Shown here: positions 11,362 to 26,700 of the stretch, one piece after another
How positions within the stretch are numbered: the stretch's first letter is position 1
Layout of the letters: the number at the start of each line of letters is the position of its first letter
NCBI RefSeq assembly: GCF_003589595.1
Contig: NW_020654080.1
Location: forward strand, 7,293,098-7,357,097
Origin: Hyposmocoma kahamanoa
Lineage: Eukaryota > Arthropoda > Insecta > Lepidoptera > Cosmopterigidae
Direction of reading: 5' to 3'
Length of the DNA stretch: 64,000 bases
Translations under genes and position numbers: made by a program
Notes under the pieces: generated by a model
Seen by the model: only the letters and a program-made list of their open reading frames with translations
What the model was told of the DNA's origin: nothing
Databases searched by the model: none

Positions 11362-14300
11362 GTAAGTCTGTGTTATATACGTTGCAAACAAATTAGATAC
11401 GTATAATTTTAGAATCGATAGTTTGAATCAGAAAGATTAATCTTAAATACAAATCAAAAATCTTCTATTTGAAATATTTCACTTTTGTATACAAAAAGAC
11501 GAACTTATATTTCTGTCTAGACATAATCATTCTGACGAATCGTTTTGATAATTCAGTTTTCATAATTAATTTATATCGTACATTTCTCGAAAATCTGAAA
11601 ATAAAAATAATAAATAAAAGTGTCCGTGCCTACTGTTTTTCTTTAATTTTATAAAGTCTGCCGCTGTTAGTTGAAAGGGCGCGTGTGAAAAAACTTAAAG
11701 CCGTGAAATATCTACTTTTCTCTTGTGGTAACTACATCACACCTTATCCACCTAGGAAAAAATAAAAATGGCGACAGATGGCCGTTTCTGATCACGTCAA
11801 TATACATAACAATTTATTTTTTTAATGTCACTTGTACCCTTTCAACTAAGGGCTATAGAAGTGACATACCGAACAAGTCCTGGGCTTGTTGGTAACCGAC
11901 ACGTTTGTCCATAGCAGTCGCAGTGCCACTCAAACTTTTACATCACAAACTTGTGAGAGGTCACTGTGCCCACCGTCCTGAGACATAAAGTTGACAAGTC
12001 CCACGTGCCAGAAGTTTCACCGTTTGTTACAATTTATTAGTACCTAACCTGTATGTTAAACACGTTATTACAGTACTATTTTCTAAAGTCCGAGGGTCGG
12101 GTCATTCGAGCTTTACGAAAACCGACGAATATAATTATTGTTGAGAAATTATTTAATCCGGAAAAAGGCATTACAAAATTAACCTTATATCTAAACTAAC
12201 TAAAAGAACGATTACTGTCCTCTAATAACGACGTGTAAATTTTCAAAACCTCCAATAATTCGTATATAGAATGTCACTGCGTACTCTTAACGGAATATTA
12301 ACCTTATACCGAAACTGTTAAAGGTAACTTTAGGTTGCTATGGTATCAATAATGACGTCAGCTAATATATTGACAACACTTTACTTGGTGTTAACAGAGG
12401 TAAATAAGAACAATATTTCGAACAACAAACACTAGGTGTGCAAAGTACTCTAATAAAATCCAACTGACTAAAGCATTCCAAAGGTTTAACACCTCTAAGC
12501 TGCGGTCAAATTACCTAATGATCTTCCATCACACTTCGTATGAGAACGTGATTAGTTCAGAGTGAGACAGAAACATACCAAACGCCATGGACAGACCGGG
12601 AGGGAAGATGGGATCTTCTGAAAAGATTCAATAGGGGTTAGAAGGGTTTTTTATTATGATTATTAAGAGAGGAAAAGGAAGGTAGTTAAGTGGACCATTA
12701 ATTGTTTGGGAAAATGTTTTGTGTAGAAAATTATTATGAAAATCTAGAGCTCTGTTGCACCTGAACACGCACTGCATGTAAGAAGTACACATTACCCTAG
12801 TGGACTTTTGGAGTTTATAGCAAACGTTTTTAATAGATATTTATTTATGAAATCTGTATAGCCACTAAGTAAAACTAATTATAAATTTTCGCTTATAATC
12901 AAAGAACAGACAAAATAACAAACTAAAAACTTTTCACATATCGCAACTCCGGTGAAACAGTAACTTATATTTGCAAAAATTTACAGAAAACTAATGAAAT
13001 ATGTTTAGGCATACTTGAAAAGCTCTTAAATGTTATATATAACAAGCATTGCTACTTCTACGGAAAAAATAAAGGAATGCATGACGTGCCTCTGTTTCCG
13101 TGTATAAATTTTATTACTAAGTATGATATTGATTGTAATGATTATGTTCTACTACCATGATAAGACAACTCTAAGATAAAAGTTTAAGGAGACTGGTATC
13201 ATGACTATGGCATCACAATACATTTACTCAAATATTTTATATGCCCGTAAAAATATACATAATTTCCATAAGAAAGAAGATATTCATAATATTAACTTTA
13301 AAACTAAGTCCAAACTCATGGTACTACGATTTCGTCTAACCAAGGTAAACAACTCTTTTCTGGGGAACTGTATACGTTTTTACAATAAGATTCCTAAGTT
13401 GAAAAACTGCATTAAAAATATTTTGATTGAAAAGTCATATTACAAAATTAAAGGCTACGTGTTAGATAAAGATATATGGAAAGACGACACGGCTCCAGAA
13501 TCCACACAAAATTGATTGAAAGTGTATTCCATAGCATTTAAGTTTATTTGAAAAGAGCAATCCCTAGAGTTTCGTGCTCGTTCTTCTCAGGGAAGTCAGC
13601 GTAGTGAGCGAGCAGTAGCTTAATGTAATGTAATTTAATGTGACGTTTTCAAGTGTAAAAGTGTAAATATATTTTACCTATGGAATAAAATTATTTTTGA
13701 CCTTGACTTTGATATTCTTTTGTGAAATAAGTATACTAGTTTTTTATAATTATCAATACAAAGATCGAACACAAAGAAATATTCCTTCGGTCTAACAGAA
13801 CTCAAACCTATGTCTGTTTTGCCAAGCCACGGCAACCGCTCTACCAACTGAGCTACAGCAGTTACAGATCGCAATCTGTTGACCTTCATGCCCCAATTTA
13901 AACTCTTAAACGTGAAACACACTGACAGCGGGTGCGGGGCGGGCGTATGTCGGGTCGGGAGTACAGCGGGTGCAATTCCTTGTATTTATAAGGACGACAA
14001 CACACAACGCGCGGGCACGAAACGGGTGCTGGTCGGGTTCCGACCCGCACCCGCTTTCAATGTGTTTCACGTTTTAAAATAATTAGTGTACAGTTTGCAT
14101 AATACTTGTTTGTCACTATGACTATTATGACAGTACATACCAGTGTCGCTACGGCGATTTTACAATATTGAAACAGCGACAGTATAAAATAATTTTACAG
14201 TGCGCCTAGGGATCACGGAACTAAAACGTATCATAAGGTCGGTCTTCTTTAACACTGCAGGCTGCCTCTACAGATAGATCTAACATAATTAGTTATTTCG

Positions 14301-17300
14301 CGCAGACAGGCAATTAGAACCTGAAACTATCCAAATTCACTCACGGTGATCTCGAAATTTACAGAACCACACCTTGCACGGATACGGCTTTTCTTGTTTG
14401 GGAACATTTTCTTAGTAACGTATACTGCAGTTATAACGTTTTGAGTGCTAATTTCTGTTCGTAGCAGCATGGGGTTCGATTCATATAAATTAACTTTAGT
14501 ATATATTTAAAACCATAGACGACGTCACTTGGATAAAATAAAAAGTATAACGTATTGAATCTTGAAAATTTGAGGTATGTTATACCAAATAAGAAGTATA
14601 AAATATAAAAAGCAAATGCAAAATTATTTAAACAAACTTTAGGAATGTTTAATTCAAATTCATATACAATTACGATAATTGGTGAAAACAGTAAACTGTC
14701 GTTGAGAAGCTAATAAGTTGCAGTCATTGAGACATTACTTTTTGATTTATTAGTTTGCAATAAATTGTATATATGATATTTCTTTGAATTTGTTTTCAAA
14801 ACAAGTAACTTTTAGCACTGACTTAGAAGCGCAGCTTCTTTGTCATTATACATTATCGTATATGCATAATCAACACCTGAACAAGAGCAATAAACGTTGA
14901 CAAAAATGTAATCGCTGCCATCTGTTGGCCATTTCGAATATTATTACAATCGCATCGCGGGTTTACTTGGTACCATATATTGATCAGCGTAAAGAATCAA
15001 TATAACCGTCCGAGCGGATTTACGAGTGCGGACATTTCTTTGTATGAGATTGGGTATACTAGTATAGTATTATATTATCTGTGGTAGCAGTCATCTCCTC
15101 TTCTGACTTTCTGCCACGTTTAAGTGCAAGCAAAGTGATGATGAAATAATGTAGGTAAGATAACATAGAGGTGCACATGTCAAATCAGTGTAAATAAGTT
15201 TTCCAATTACAATATATATTATCAGTCATTTTCACCATGGTACACTGTGTGTGTCAACTTTGAACGAGAAACTATTTGAACTTTGATACAACAACGAATA
15301 TATTATGCGCAGGCCGGACTACATGCTTCCAGAAATTCTAAACGATCTACCAAACACAGTGCTAAGTGACAATGAGGGTGATATCAAGAAACGCAAAACT
15401 ATTTTAAAGAGACACTATCTTAGTTTGTAGTATAATATCTATAGCACTTATTTAAATGTAAACATATACTATAGAACCAATAAATATTATGGTGAATTGT
15501 TAATTTAAGTGTCGAGCTTGTTTGCTCATCGCTAGGTGGTTAAACCACTAAGTTTTTGCCTAGCGATAAAGAATAGTCATTTTTTGTAAAAATTGTTCTT
15601 GAAATTGAATAAATAAATTTAAAAAAACTTTATACACTATCGGATTTGTCACCACAAAATCACCAATAAAAATATATCTCTACCTATTATATGTGAACGC
15701 ACGGACTGCCTTATAGCAATTGCTATTATTATAGTATTTTGCACAAGTGGTTATCCACGTCGGCAAATGTTTAATATGTAAATATAATAATTCAACAAAT
15801 GTTTACGGAGAATGTTTTGATTGTAATTTCGCTACGTGTATACATAGTACATGAGAAAATACCTTCCTTTGTCTTTCATGTAAATATCTTGCGTACTACG
15901 AACCATACACATTTACTCTACTCCTACAGTGGCTCTACAAAATAAATACACTCTATATTTGTTACTAGATAACGTCAAGCATTCCGCCTTTTGCCACACA
16001 GTTAGCAAAGTTGGCAACACTTTCACATTGCCTAGATCGTTTTCAATTTATATTATACAACAGTATCATATATTTAGAAGCTCTAATGCAAACATGTTTG
16101 AATATTTTAACAATTTTTTTTTATAAGGAGAAGCGTCTGTATTCTTGATGAATGACATGAAATGTTAGAGCTCTTTTCACTTAATCGAAGGTTGTATCTA
16201 TTACAGTCAACCTTAAACGTCAGTGAATCATATACCGATAGTTCAAATGTCAATAACTCTTTATGAACAACTGCCTGGTTATCAGGACCAGCAAAAGACT
16301 ATTTTAAAAATATATATATTTATAATTTGTTGCTATAGACTCTTTATTCCTCAGCACCATAGCAGTAGCTAGAAAATTGAAGAAGTTAAAAACACCTTAT
16401 AGCTCTAACGTCGTCTATCTGAAAGTCCTCTCCTTCTCTCCAATTCACTCCTCAAAACATCCTTCAGTCATTCTGTCCGCTCATTTACATCAATCATTCA
16501 TTCACATTTATGCATTCCCACCTTAGAGGATAGAAAAAAATAAAGGAGCTGCCCTATCTAGAGAATAAACGTACTTTTTATAAACCAAAATTGTACCACA
16601 CATATGGCGGATTTAGTGTTGTACAATAATCATAGATAAATCAATATCGACATGCAAATGTATGGCTTGAATGTTGAAACTGTTTTTTTATGTTTGCATT
16701 TTTGTATAGTTTACTGTAATCAAAGTATGATTGATACTAGGCTATTATTATTAGGCAAGTAATGAGCCATTTACGTAGCGTTAACGTTAATTATCGTTAT
16801 GTAAGCGTTAGTAACGATGGAATTGCATTATCATGTAATCTAGTTACTCACTCTCATGACTCTTCAAAATGGAGCGAACAAACGAAGATGGTATTTGATC
16901 CAATGTTTATAATCGGCAGTCCTATAATTTCCAACCATTCTTTCTTTTTTTTCGTTTGTGGGTAGACTTTAAAAATAATAATAATAAAATAATAAAAACC
17001 TCACAGTGAATTGTTTTATATATGACTATAAATAACAAAATATCGATAATATGTTTGCTTACAAGAACAACACTCTCAAAATATCTCAAAATAAATCATC
17101 AAAATATAGTAACAAACAGGCTATCTAGAGTAACCAAAGCAAAATTTGGCAAGATTTCCGCTTTTTCCTCTACCGCACCCCTTAAATCTGCAGCGATGCA
17201 TTTTTATCAATACTTTATTGTTCTTACTGTCAATATTTTTGTCCATTTCATTACAATTCATGCGAATAATTCAGTAAAACATTGGTTTTGACATTTGATG

Positions 17301-17677
17301 TACTTCCTTTTGACAACCGGAAACGGTTATCAAAAGGTACTACAAAAATGGCAAAATGAGGACAGTTCGCATTTAAGATGACGTTACGTTCTTTCGATTA
17401 CCGTGTTTGACATAAATCAATGTAGTGCTATCTCTTTTGGCTTACGACGGCACGCAATAGTTAAACGAAGTCAATAAAATGTTTATAGTTGCAACGTCTA
17501 AATGCATCATATACATATAACGTCTGAATTATATATATCAATATAACATGTCCTTTGGTTTCCATAGTCTAAGATTCCCACACACATATAATAAATAATA
17601 AATAACGCACACACTCAACATAGTCCCGCACTAGGAAAACCCTGTGTCGCGGGTGCCATGGACACACACATAGACAA

Positions 17678-17718
<41 letters not shown>

Positions 17719-20700
17719 CCAGAACACTAGTCAAAGGTCACTTATGTCCATTAACATTTAAACATCGATACGGAACATCACTACGTCACTTTGTTTGCAT
17801 AGAATCGAATGAGGAAAAGCCTCACCGCTGTCTTCTGTTTTTTTAAACCCATCATTCGAAATAAGAAAACTTACATTGGTAGCCCAGTTTTATTGAATTA
17901 GTTTGCAACTTGACGAATGGGACCCGATTATTTCCCGCTCGAGAGGTTTCCTTTTGAATTGTGTTTTTATGAACTCTCTTTGAGCCACCTTCTTTTCGGG
18001 TATTCAGGTTTTAAACAATATCTTTTGTTTTTGAAATGTTTTTCTTTAGAATTGTGATTTGTTTCTTAATAAACATTCTGTTGTAACTAAGTTTTTAATA
18101 GAAGTAGAGCTCTTTGTGAAAGAGTTTATTTGTGAGAGAGCTCAAGAGAGCATTACCTGTTAAAAAGGGTAAGATTTCTGGTGAAATTACAGACTATGCT
18201 ACTTGTCAACTTATGTTTCAGCGTGATAAACGCAGTGGCAGTGCCCCTCAGATCTTTGCGATTTAAAACTGAGTGGCACTGCAACACGATACGACTTGCT
18301 CGTCCTGTCACTTGGCAGCATAGAAAAAAATATAAAAAGAAATGTGCATTTTCGAATTCTATGTAGGGTGAGGGGGGTAAGAGGGTTCTCAAGCCTTAAC
18401 TCATAATCTAAAGAGTTTAGACGAGGGAGTCGACAAAACAGACAAACAAATTAGTTCAAACTATTTTGAAGAGATGTCGCCATGATGCTCCAAATCTAAA
18501 AGGCGGAAAAAACAAATTTGATAATTGTGAAATCTTGGTATACATTACCTTTATAAGGACTACGATAACTATTCCTCTTACCCCATCTCTTAGGGAAAGA
18601 TAAACGTTAGCACACTTTACACGTTTTCGGCAAATACATTGTAAGTATTGAATTTAGCATAATGATTATTACAACATGCAAAAAATGTTCTTCCTAGAGC
18701 TCAAAACATTCGACTTAAAATACCTCTTTGACTAAACCAATCGCACGTTTGTTCAATTATGAAACATATTATTGAACGATTATGTATCATATTATTGGTT
18801 TGTAATCGAATTTGAAGTGACATCAGCAACGTAAATTCTAGACTTCAGAAGCAAGCCAAGCATCATCAAATCATTGTACCTTTTGTAGTGACGTGATTGA
18901 TATTATTGACATAGTCGAAACAACCATTATCGTTCGCAACAAAATTATTGTTTAGTATTGTTTGTTTGGAGTCTCTCAGATAGGGTACCAGAAGTTTGTC
19001 GATTGATTGATTAATTTACTTTACAATCGATATTAAATCGTTGCAAATCGTCTAGTGATCTGCCTCTAAGTAACAAACGAAATTAGAGCTATTGATGAAA
19101 TTACATTCATCATGTAATATAGCTGCACTTCTGTTCAATATTTTTTCATGCATTTCCTGGAACATTCAAACGACCTCTTTTACTGAATCAGATTTTCAGA
19201 CTTTAAAACATATTTTTATACGGTCAGATTGTTATGTCCTCAGATTGGTACAGTTAACTGGATCGTAAACCCCTGATACAAAAAGAGAAACGGGATTTCC
19301 TACTATTTCCTTATCTTTTATATAAAGGTCTTTGAAAATTCAATCTCTATGGGGAAGAGATGGAGTGTAAAGCGAGAAATTAATTCGTCGAAGTCACAGG
19401 CGTTCACTTGTGAATACATTATTATTATATACGCTTTAGTGCGTTCAAAACGTTCGTACCCAAGTAACCAAAATGTCAAAAGCTGACTTTTTTAACAATT
19501 TCAGGATAATTTTTGGGTTAGTGTTTCTCTATCTAATGTCGGTGGTAATTTTTATTATTTGAATTTTCTAAAACATTATCATAAAGTATTATTTTATATT
19601 CACCGTTAGTATCATGAAATAGTATTTAATATTTAACGACAATATCGAGGTTGGAAATTTGTGAAACAAAATGTTCCTTACAACATTTCAAATTTCAATC
19701 GTCGGTATATAGGTTATAATTTTGTTGGTGTTCTTGTCGAATGTTAAAATGTCCCGAAGTAAATGCTGTTTCTTTTTGGTTACTGTACTTACTCCTAAAA
19801 TAAAATTGGTTAATTTTGAAGCGTTATATACGCGACACAAAATTTTCTTCAATTTTCCCCACCTGTTCAAAAATGCTAGCTTAATAAAACAGGAGGAATA
19901 TTACAAACGCGAAATTAAAAAAATAACGGTCAGCGTAAAGTAGAACGTACCGAAAATAAAAATCAAACGGACTGATATGGAGGCAGGTAGCCGCAAAAAC
20001 AAGGAGTCTGCGTGAAAAGGAGCGTAGCAATGACATTGACACAGGTAAGGCCAATAAACGAGTACATAACAAAAGAAATAAATCTATTTTTTTGGACAGG
20101 CTCTCTTTGACTTTACGTAAGTGAAATTTTTCAGAGAATTTACTTCTAAGTGGACGAATTTAGTGTAGAAAAGGAAGAAATCTGTGACAGTTGTTGGGCT
20201 ATTAAGCTATTATGTTTTGGAAACGTGGGTTTGTAACAAGTTTGGTTAAGTTGCTGTTTTGTACGTTGATGTGACCTACATTTTTTATAGGGCTGAGTAC
20301 ACTTGGGTTCGAATTTGATAAAGACAATTTGGTTTTTTTATATCTATTCTCATGGAATTATGAGGACCTAGTACTTCAAAGACAATTACACCAAATTCAA
20401 ATTCAAATTCAAAATAATCTTTATTTCATAGGTAAGCATTATTACACTTGAAATCGTCACAATGGTTAAACTCTACCGCTCATTCGTAAGGCAGATTCCC
20501 CTGAGAAGAATGAGCAAGACACTCTAGGGGTTGCTCTTTGTAAATAACATTTACAATATTTTTTTTTATTTGAAACAACAGAGAATGAGACTACCTCGAT
20601 GAGCTAAACGGGTAATACCACGGATTTTTGTCATCTAAGTATGCAGAAGTTGTATAATAACCTTTAGTATAAAGTTTTTGTTTCACTATAGTTTTAAACC

Positions 20701-23700
20701 TCGTGAAAGGCAAATTTTCTATATCAACCCCTTAAATGATTTTTTGACTTTGCGAAGACGACTGTCAAGAAAAGCTAGTTTATTTTTATTCTTCGTATTA
20801 ATGTTATGTCTGTCACTATTTTTCATTAAGAAATTACTATTTCTTTTCACATAAATTATATTTTCATAAATGTACTGTGAGTGAGTAAGAATGTTAATTT
20901 CCTTAAACTTACAATTACTTGGTATCAAACTAAGGAATTCCGTATTCAATGAGTACCAGACTAACAACATTAACTTTGGGGACACTACACAAAACACCTA
21001 GATTAAAACTAATTTAGAAAAGTTTGTTTCCTAAATTAGTTCTACTGGGAAATGAATTCGGGACCTTCACGTCAATTACGCACATGTCATTGACGCCGTC
21101 GTGTTAACTTTAGACCTGAGTTTTCGTGTGTACAGATGAAGCAATAAGTAATTTGTTAGACTGTGTATGTTTTTATTATTTTATTTTATGATACCAAGTG
21201 ACAGGACGAACAAGTCGTGTCCCTGGCGGTAAGCGACACGCCTGTCTCTAACAAATGTTATGCTACTGAGAACTTTGAATCGCAAAGCTCTGAGGGGCAA
21301 TGCCACTGCGCCTGCCACCGTGTAGATCAGAGGTTCCCAGACATTTTTTCTCATAGACCACTTTCAAAATTTAGCTGGTTCCGGTGGACCCCCAGCAGTT
21401 GCATTTCTACCGTATTCCCAAAACTCGACAAAAAATGTGAGGATTAGATCTAACTATGGAAATTTGCAACGCAAATTGCTGAGTTCCAACCACAAATTAA
21501 TAGTTTTCGAAAAAAAAGTGAGAATTTAATTGATTGTGCTATGAGTGGATATCAAAAAAGTAAAGACACGTTGTACTGAATATGGAATATGCAAGTTTTT
21601 ACAAGTAACAATCGCTGAGCTTCTTAAAATATTATCTGCCTGCATTGATAGGTGAAGTCAAGTCAACATTTTAGTTCTTCACTATCGAAAGCAGATAAAT
21701 TTTCGTGGACCCCCGCTTACGAATTGTGGACCCCCGCTTACGAATTGTGAACCCCCGTTTTTTTTTGTCACGCCAACGTAGATCCCCGTCGAGTCTCCCA
21801 CTTTGGGAACTAAGGGTGTAGATAAAAGTTGAAAAGTGCCATGTGCCTACAAAACCGAAACACTGTAGTGCTCACATTACTGCTTGGCGGCAGAAATAGG
21901 TAAAGTGGCAGTACTTCCCTGAACGAACACTTTCACAAGGAGCTCTACTGCTATGTCATGTTACATATTCGATTACACCACTTAATTAGCGTATTATTAG
22001 TTCACGCGTGTTCCTAATCATGTTAGTCTATAGATATTCGTAACCTATGCTGAACTTAATAACTTAAACTACAGAGAATAACGAGTTCTAAGGTTTTCGC
22101 GATTGTTACACATAGGAAATGAAGCTATTTTACAAATTATATTTTATTTATAAATTGAACTTAATAAAAATTCATTCAATAAAATAATTTGTAAAACTTA
22201 ATATGGCGTAAATTGGAATGTTTTCTTTGTAAAATTAAAATAAGGTATTTAATAAGGTTTGCATCAATATTAGACATAACTGGTTGAAGACTGTACCACC
22301 TCAGTCAATCGTGACCATGGGACCTGTAAAGGGCCCGAAACGTCGGTTTGTTTGAAAAAACAAATATACGCGATTTAAATCCGGAAAAATTGTTTCATTT
22401 CCTACAGACAGTAAGTTTCGAAAATAAATAGCAATTGATATTTCACTGTTAAATTCTGTCTGACTTTCAAATTAAATGGTTAAGCTAATCACAGTCACAG
22501 ATTGACCATCATATGGTATATATGACTCAAATCCATACAGAATAAAGCTAAAATTAAAAGTTAAAAACCTCAATACAACTTCAATAACAGTGTACACAAA
22601 AAGTCAGTAAAACAAGTTAACAACTCTTTGAGAGCAATTTGCAAGCCGAAATACGATAGTTCTACTGCATGGAGAAGGGTAGTCAAGCAGACTGATCTTT
22701 TAAATTTTTTATTTTTATTTTTGGTTATTTATGATAAAATAAGTGCACATTCGCTAACTAGTTTCTCACATATGGCGCTGCGGTAAAAATAACCGTTTAA
22801 ATCTAACACAAAAGTCTGCAACGGGCACATAGAAAAGTTCGTAAGACTGGATCTGTGGCCCAGTTGGTAAGAGCGGTAGCCCCGGTTCGGCAAACAAACG
22901 CTGCTTCGAGTCGAGTCAGATCGCAAAGATTTTTTCTTTGCGTTTATTCGACTTTTGTATCAATAATAATTACAAACTAGTTGACTTTACTACGTGTACG
23001 CATGGAGTATGTACTAGGTTAAAAGACCTGTGTTACAGATCACCAGGCTCACTCGTTCTAGGTCTAAAGAACGTTGTTATCCGATTATAACTTTTATCTA
23101 CAGTGTCTTGCGCGACAAAAACTAATTGCAACTCGTAAGTCAGTTCTGTTTGTCGAACGATGTACGTATAACGTATGCAGCGCCCTCAAATTTTTATTTA
23201 TTAATTGTGCAAATTGCGGTGGAGGAGAACGATTACCTCTCAATTAAGAGGTCGATATGAAACTATTTACCCGGATTTAAATCGCGAATTTTTTTTTTCA
23301 AACAAACTAACTTTTTGGACCCTTTACAGGTCCCATGGTCACAGTTGCCTGAGTTGGTGAAGTCATCAACCAGTTATGTCTAATATTAATGGAAACCACC
23401 CTATTTTTTCCACTATACTTACAAAAGTTTTTTTTATTTATTTTTACCTTTTACAACTATCATTACAGGTATAACCTAATACAACAGTGTAGTTATTAAA
23501 AACCTTGTTTATATTAGCTGATTTGTTTGAGAAAACAAATATACGCGATTTAAATCAGGAAAATTAGTTTCATTTCCTATGTGTAACAATCAGAGATCGA
23601 CGGTTCGAATCTCTAAGGCTGAAATGTATGACTTCAAGGGAAACATCGTGAACACAACATCGCTTCGAAGAAGGATCATAGCCCTTTAGCATTTTTTGCT

Positions 23701-26700
23701 AATATGTAGCTTTCTGCTATTTACTATTAACCTGGCCTGTACTATTTTCTCGATTTTGTCATGTTTAGTTCAGTCACTATCGTTGCCGACCTTGGACGGT
23801 GAGCTGATAATCTATCTCGGGTATTATTGTTGATATAGCGAGCCCTATTGTTTACCATTTTTAGTACGTACTGCAGCAACGCTGCAGCCGCGCGATTGTC
23901 ACTTTCATACAATTTCTAGAAGCGCTGCATCCGTGCGGCGGCTGCGCGTCTAGAATTGTATGCAAAGCGACAGTCACGCAACCGCCGCGCGGCTGCAGCG
24001 CGGCTAACAGCGACTAATTTGAACACGCCCTTAAGACCGGAAATCTGAAGAAACCGAAAACATCTGTTCAAGAGTTTCTTTTGGCATATTTCCCTTCTTA
24101 AAAAGAAATTTAATCACGATACGCACTCGAAATCCCTAGAACTTCCGGTTTTAATTAACATGGTGATGTTGGTTGTACGAGCGCTTAACTGTTTAGTAAG
24201 GAAACAAAAGAAAAACAGATAATATTTTATAGTACCCCTGAGTCACGCAACTAGTATTATCAGTAATGAAGTAATGAGTATATGCCAAGAACTTAGGTCG
24301 CGTCTTGTACGAACAGGCGAGCGCGAAAAATAGTATCAGAGATACTGGTGCTACCGTTTTTGGCGCCAATCACCTTGTGCGCAAGAAAATAATATAAGCT
24401 TTGAAAAGTTTTTTTCAACTTAAACAACTGAAACATCAAATATTCTAAATTCAAATCTCACATGATTCAAAATTAAAGACTTATATAGGATGCCTGTTCA
24501 TTTTGACTTTGTTTTATCATACCAAGCAATGATTTACTTGTATACCAAGTGACAGGATGCAAAAATTGTGCTACTCAGAGCTTTAAATCGCAAAAATCTG
24601 AGGAGCACTGCTACTGCGCCCTTCACCCTGAGACATAAGTTGACAAGTCCCACGTGCCTGTAATTGCACCGGCACATTTACCCTTCACAACTCAAAACCA
24701 GAACACAGTAATGTTCACATTACTTGACAGCAGAAATAGGTAAAGTCGCAGTACTACCCTGGACGAACTCTTTCACAAGAAGCTCTTCTGCTACGAAAAG
24801 ACTAAAAGAAGTACGCACATAGAAAAGAATAAATGATATTTTGATGAAAAATTATTCAAATAAAAGAGAAATAATGAAGACTGCCTTAAGTAATTGAAGG
24901 GAATTTGTATAATTACTGTTGTTGTCTTAAAAGTACTGCAGCGGTCTTGCCATTAATAATAGAGTGTAAAAAATTGCAATTCTTCGTGTGGCAACACTGA
25001 CAAGGTGGAAGGGCAAGCTGCGACTAATTTTAATTAATCCTGAAAACAAAGTAGCGTCCCGAAAGTGTTCTGAATAAAAGAATAACAATGTCGCTAGGTA
25101 CATTGCTATCGTAGAATTTATTTTATAGGCGAAAGCGATTATTTTAGTTCACATACATACTTTTTTTAGTTCTGTCCGAAGTGTGTACCTGTCCCGCGAC
25201 TATGCTACACTTGACATGAACTACACGTGGAATTTGATAGCGATATACATACAGCAGAAAGACATCGCTGCTTATTTGCACTTAATTGGCTTTTCCTATG
25301 AGACCAAGTGACGGGACGAACGAGTCGCGCACCTGGTTATAAGTGACACCCCTGTCCATAACAGTTGCAGTACCACTTTAGTGCTTCAAATCACAGATAT
25401 TTGAGGGACACTGCCACTGCTCCCGTCACCCTGAGATATAAGTTGACAAGTCTCTTTGCTTGGCGGCAGAAGTAGATAAGGTGGCAGTACTTCCCTGGAC
25501 GAACTTTTTCCCAAGGAGCTCTACAGCTACTAATCCTGCTGTCTTTGGTATAATAAAGTCACTTGTCATACGTCAAAAGTACTTTTATCATATTAAAATC
25601 ATTAAAATAATACGAACTGCTTGAAATAAATTCGCACTACGTGCTTTTGTCGTTTTTATGATCATTACAGGCACAACTCGGGCACTGGATATTATAAAAA
25701 AAAACATACTGTACATGAAACTACTTATACGCCTTTCTGAGAGAAATAAAGCATTTTGTATTTGTATAAAAACTTGTCGACTAATTTCGTTCGAAGAATC
25801 TTTAAAAACCTCTCTCCAGAAAAATTAACTACTGTAATAATAACTCACGCCTTTAAGTCGAATTTTTGCTTGACATGTTTCAAACCAGCCCGCAGTCTTT
25901 CCTGAAAAAAATCCTGAAAAAATTACATCAAAGGTGCAAATTTACTATTACTCTGCAGTTAAATAAATATAATGTATTTAGAAAAACAGTTAGATACTAT
26001 TTTAGATGTTCACTAACCATCGTCAGTCGTCCTCACTTAATATCAAATATTTTAACAATAATAAAAATTCAACAACATTCGTCATTTGCCTCCCGTTTTA
26101 ATTACGAAGCTTTTAAATTACACGGCCTCGAAAACTCGTACTGTCTACACATATTTCTACACGTGAAAATAAATCAATTGCTTATATTAAAATGCTATGT
26201 GTACCATATTATTTGAATTAACATAAAACTACGAAATGTCATCATGTCTTTCATTCGTAGCATTTTTAGATCATCGGCGTAGTTCGTAGCGCACCATTAT
26301 ACAGCCACGTAAGTAGCGATAGTAACTTAGATACGTTACACAATATGTATACCAAGTGTTGAAAATTCACAAGCCGCCAACGTCAGATCTCATGCCTTAG
26401 CCACAAACTTTAACAACCGTGGCAGTGAAGAATGGCGTTGGCATCAGATCGCCTAAAAGCCTCCTCAGTCGACATCTGTCCTTAGCTCTCGTCTCACCTT
26501 AATTAAAAGACCCCCCTAACCCCCTTTCTACCTTGAGTCACCGCCGAAACCTTAAGGGTTTCTTTATAAATTTTAATATTCTTAAGTAACATTTAAAATA
26601 TTGCTTTTTTTCAGGAGATATAAAATGTTTTGTTTAATTATATAAACATTAAAGTTATTGTATTATCAGCGTTTAGATGGTTGTGTATCCTCTCTCTATC

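Noticed and set aside
13780..13870. tRNA-like sequence with A-box on the - strand
   Set aside because: Followed by the SINE family C tail and lacking a full cloverleaf; a SINE head, not a tRNA gene. The same applies to the heads at 2510-2575, 22850-22920 and 42540-42590.
25866..26216. 116-codon open frame on the + strand
   Set aside because: No recognisable motif, AT-rich codons, no splice context; likely chance in an AT-rich intron.
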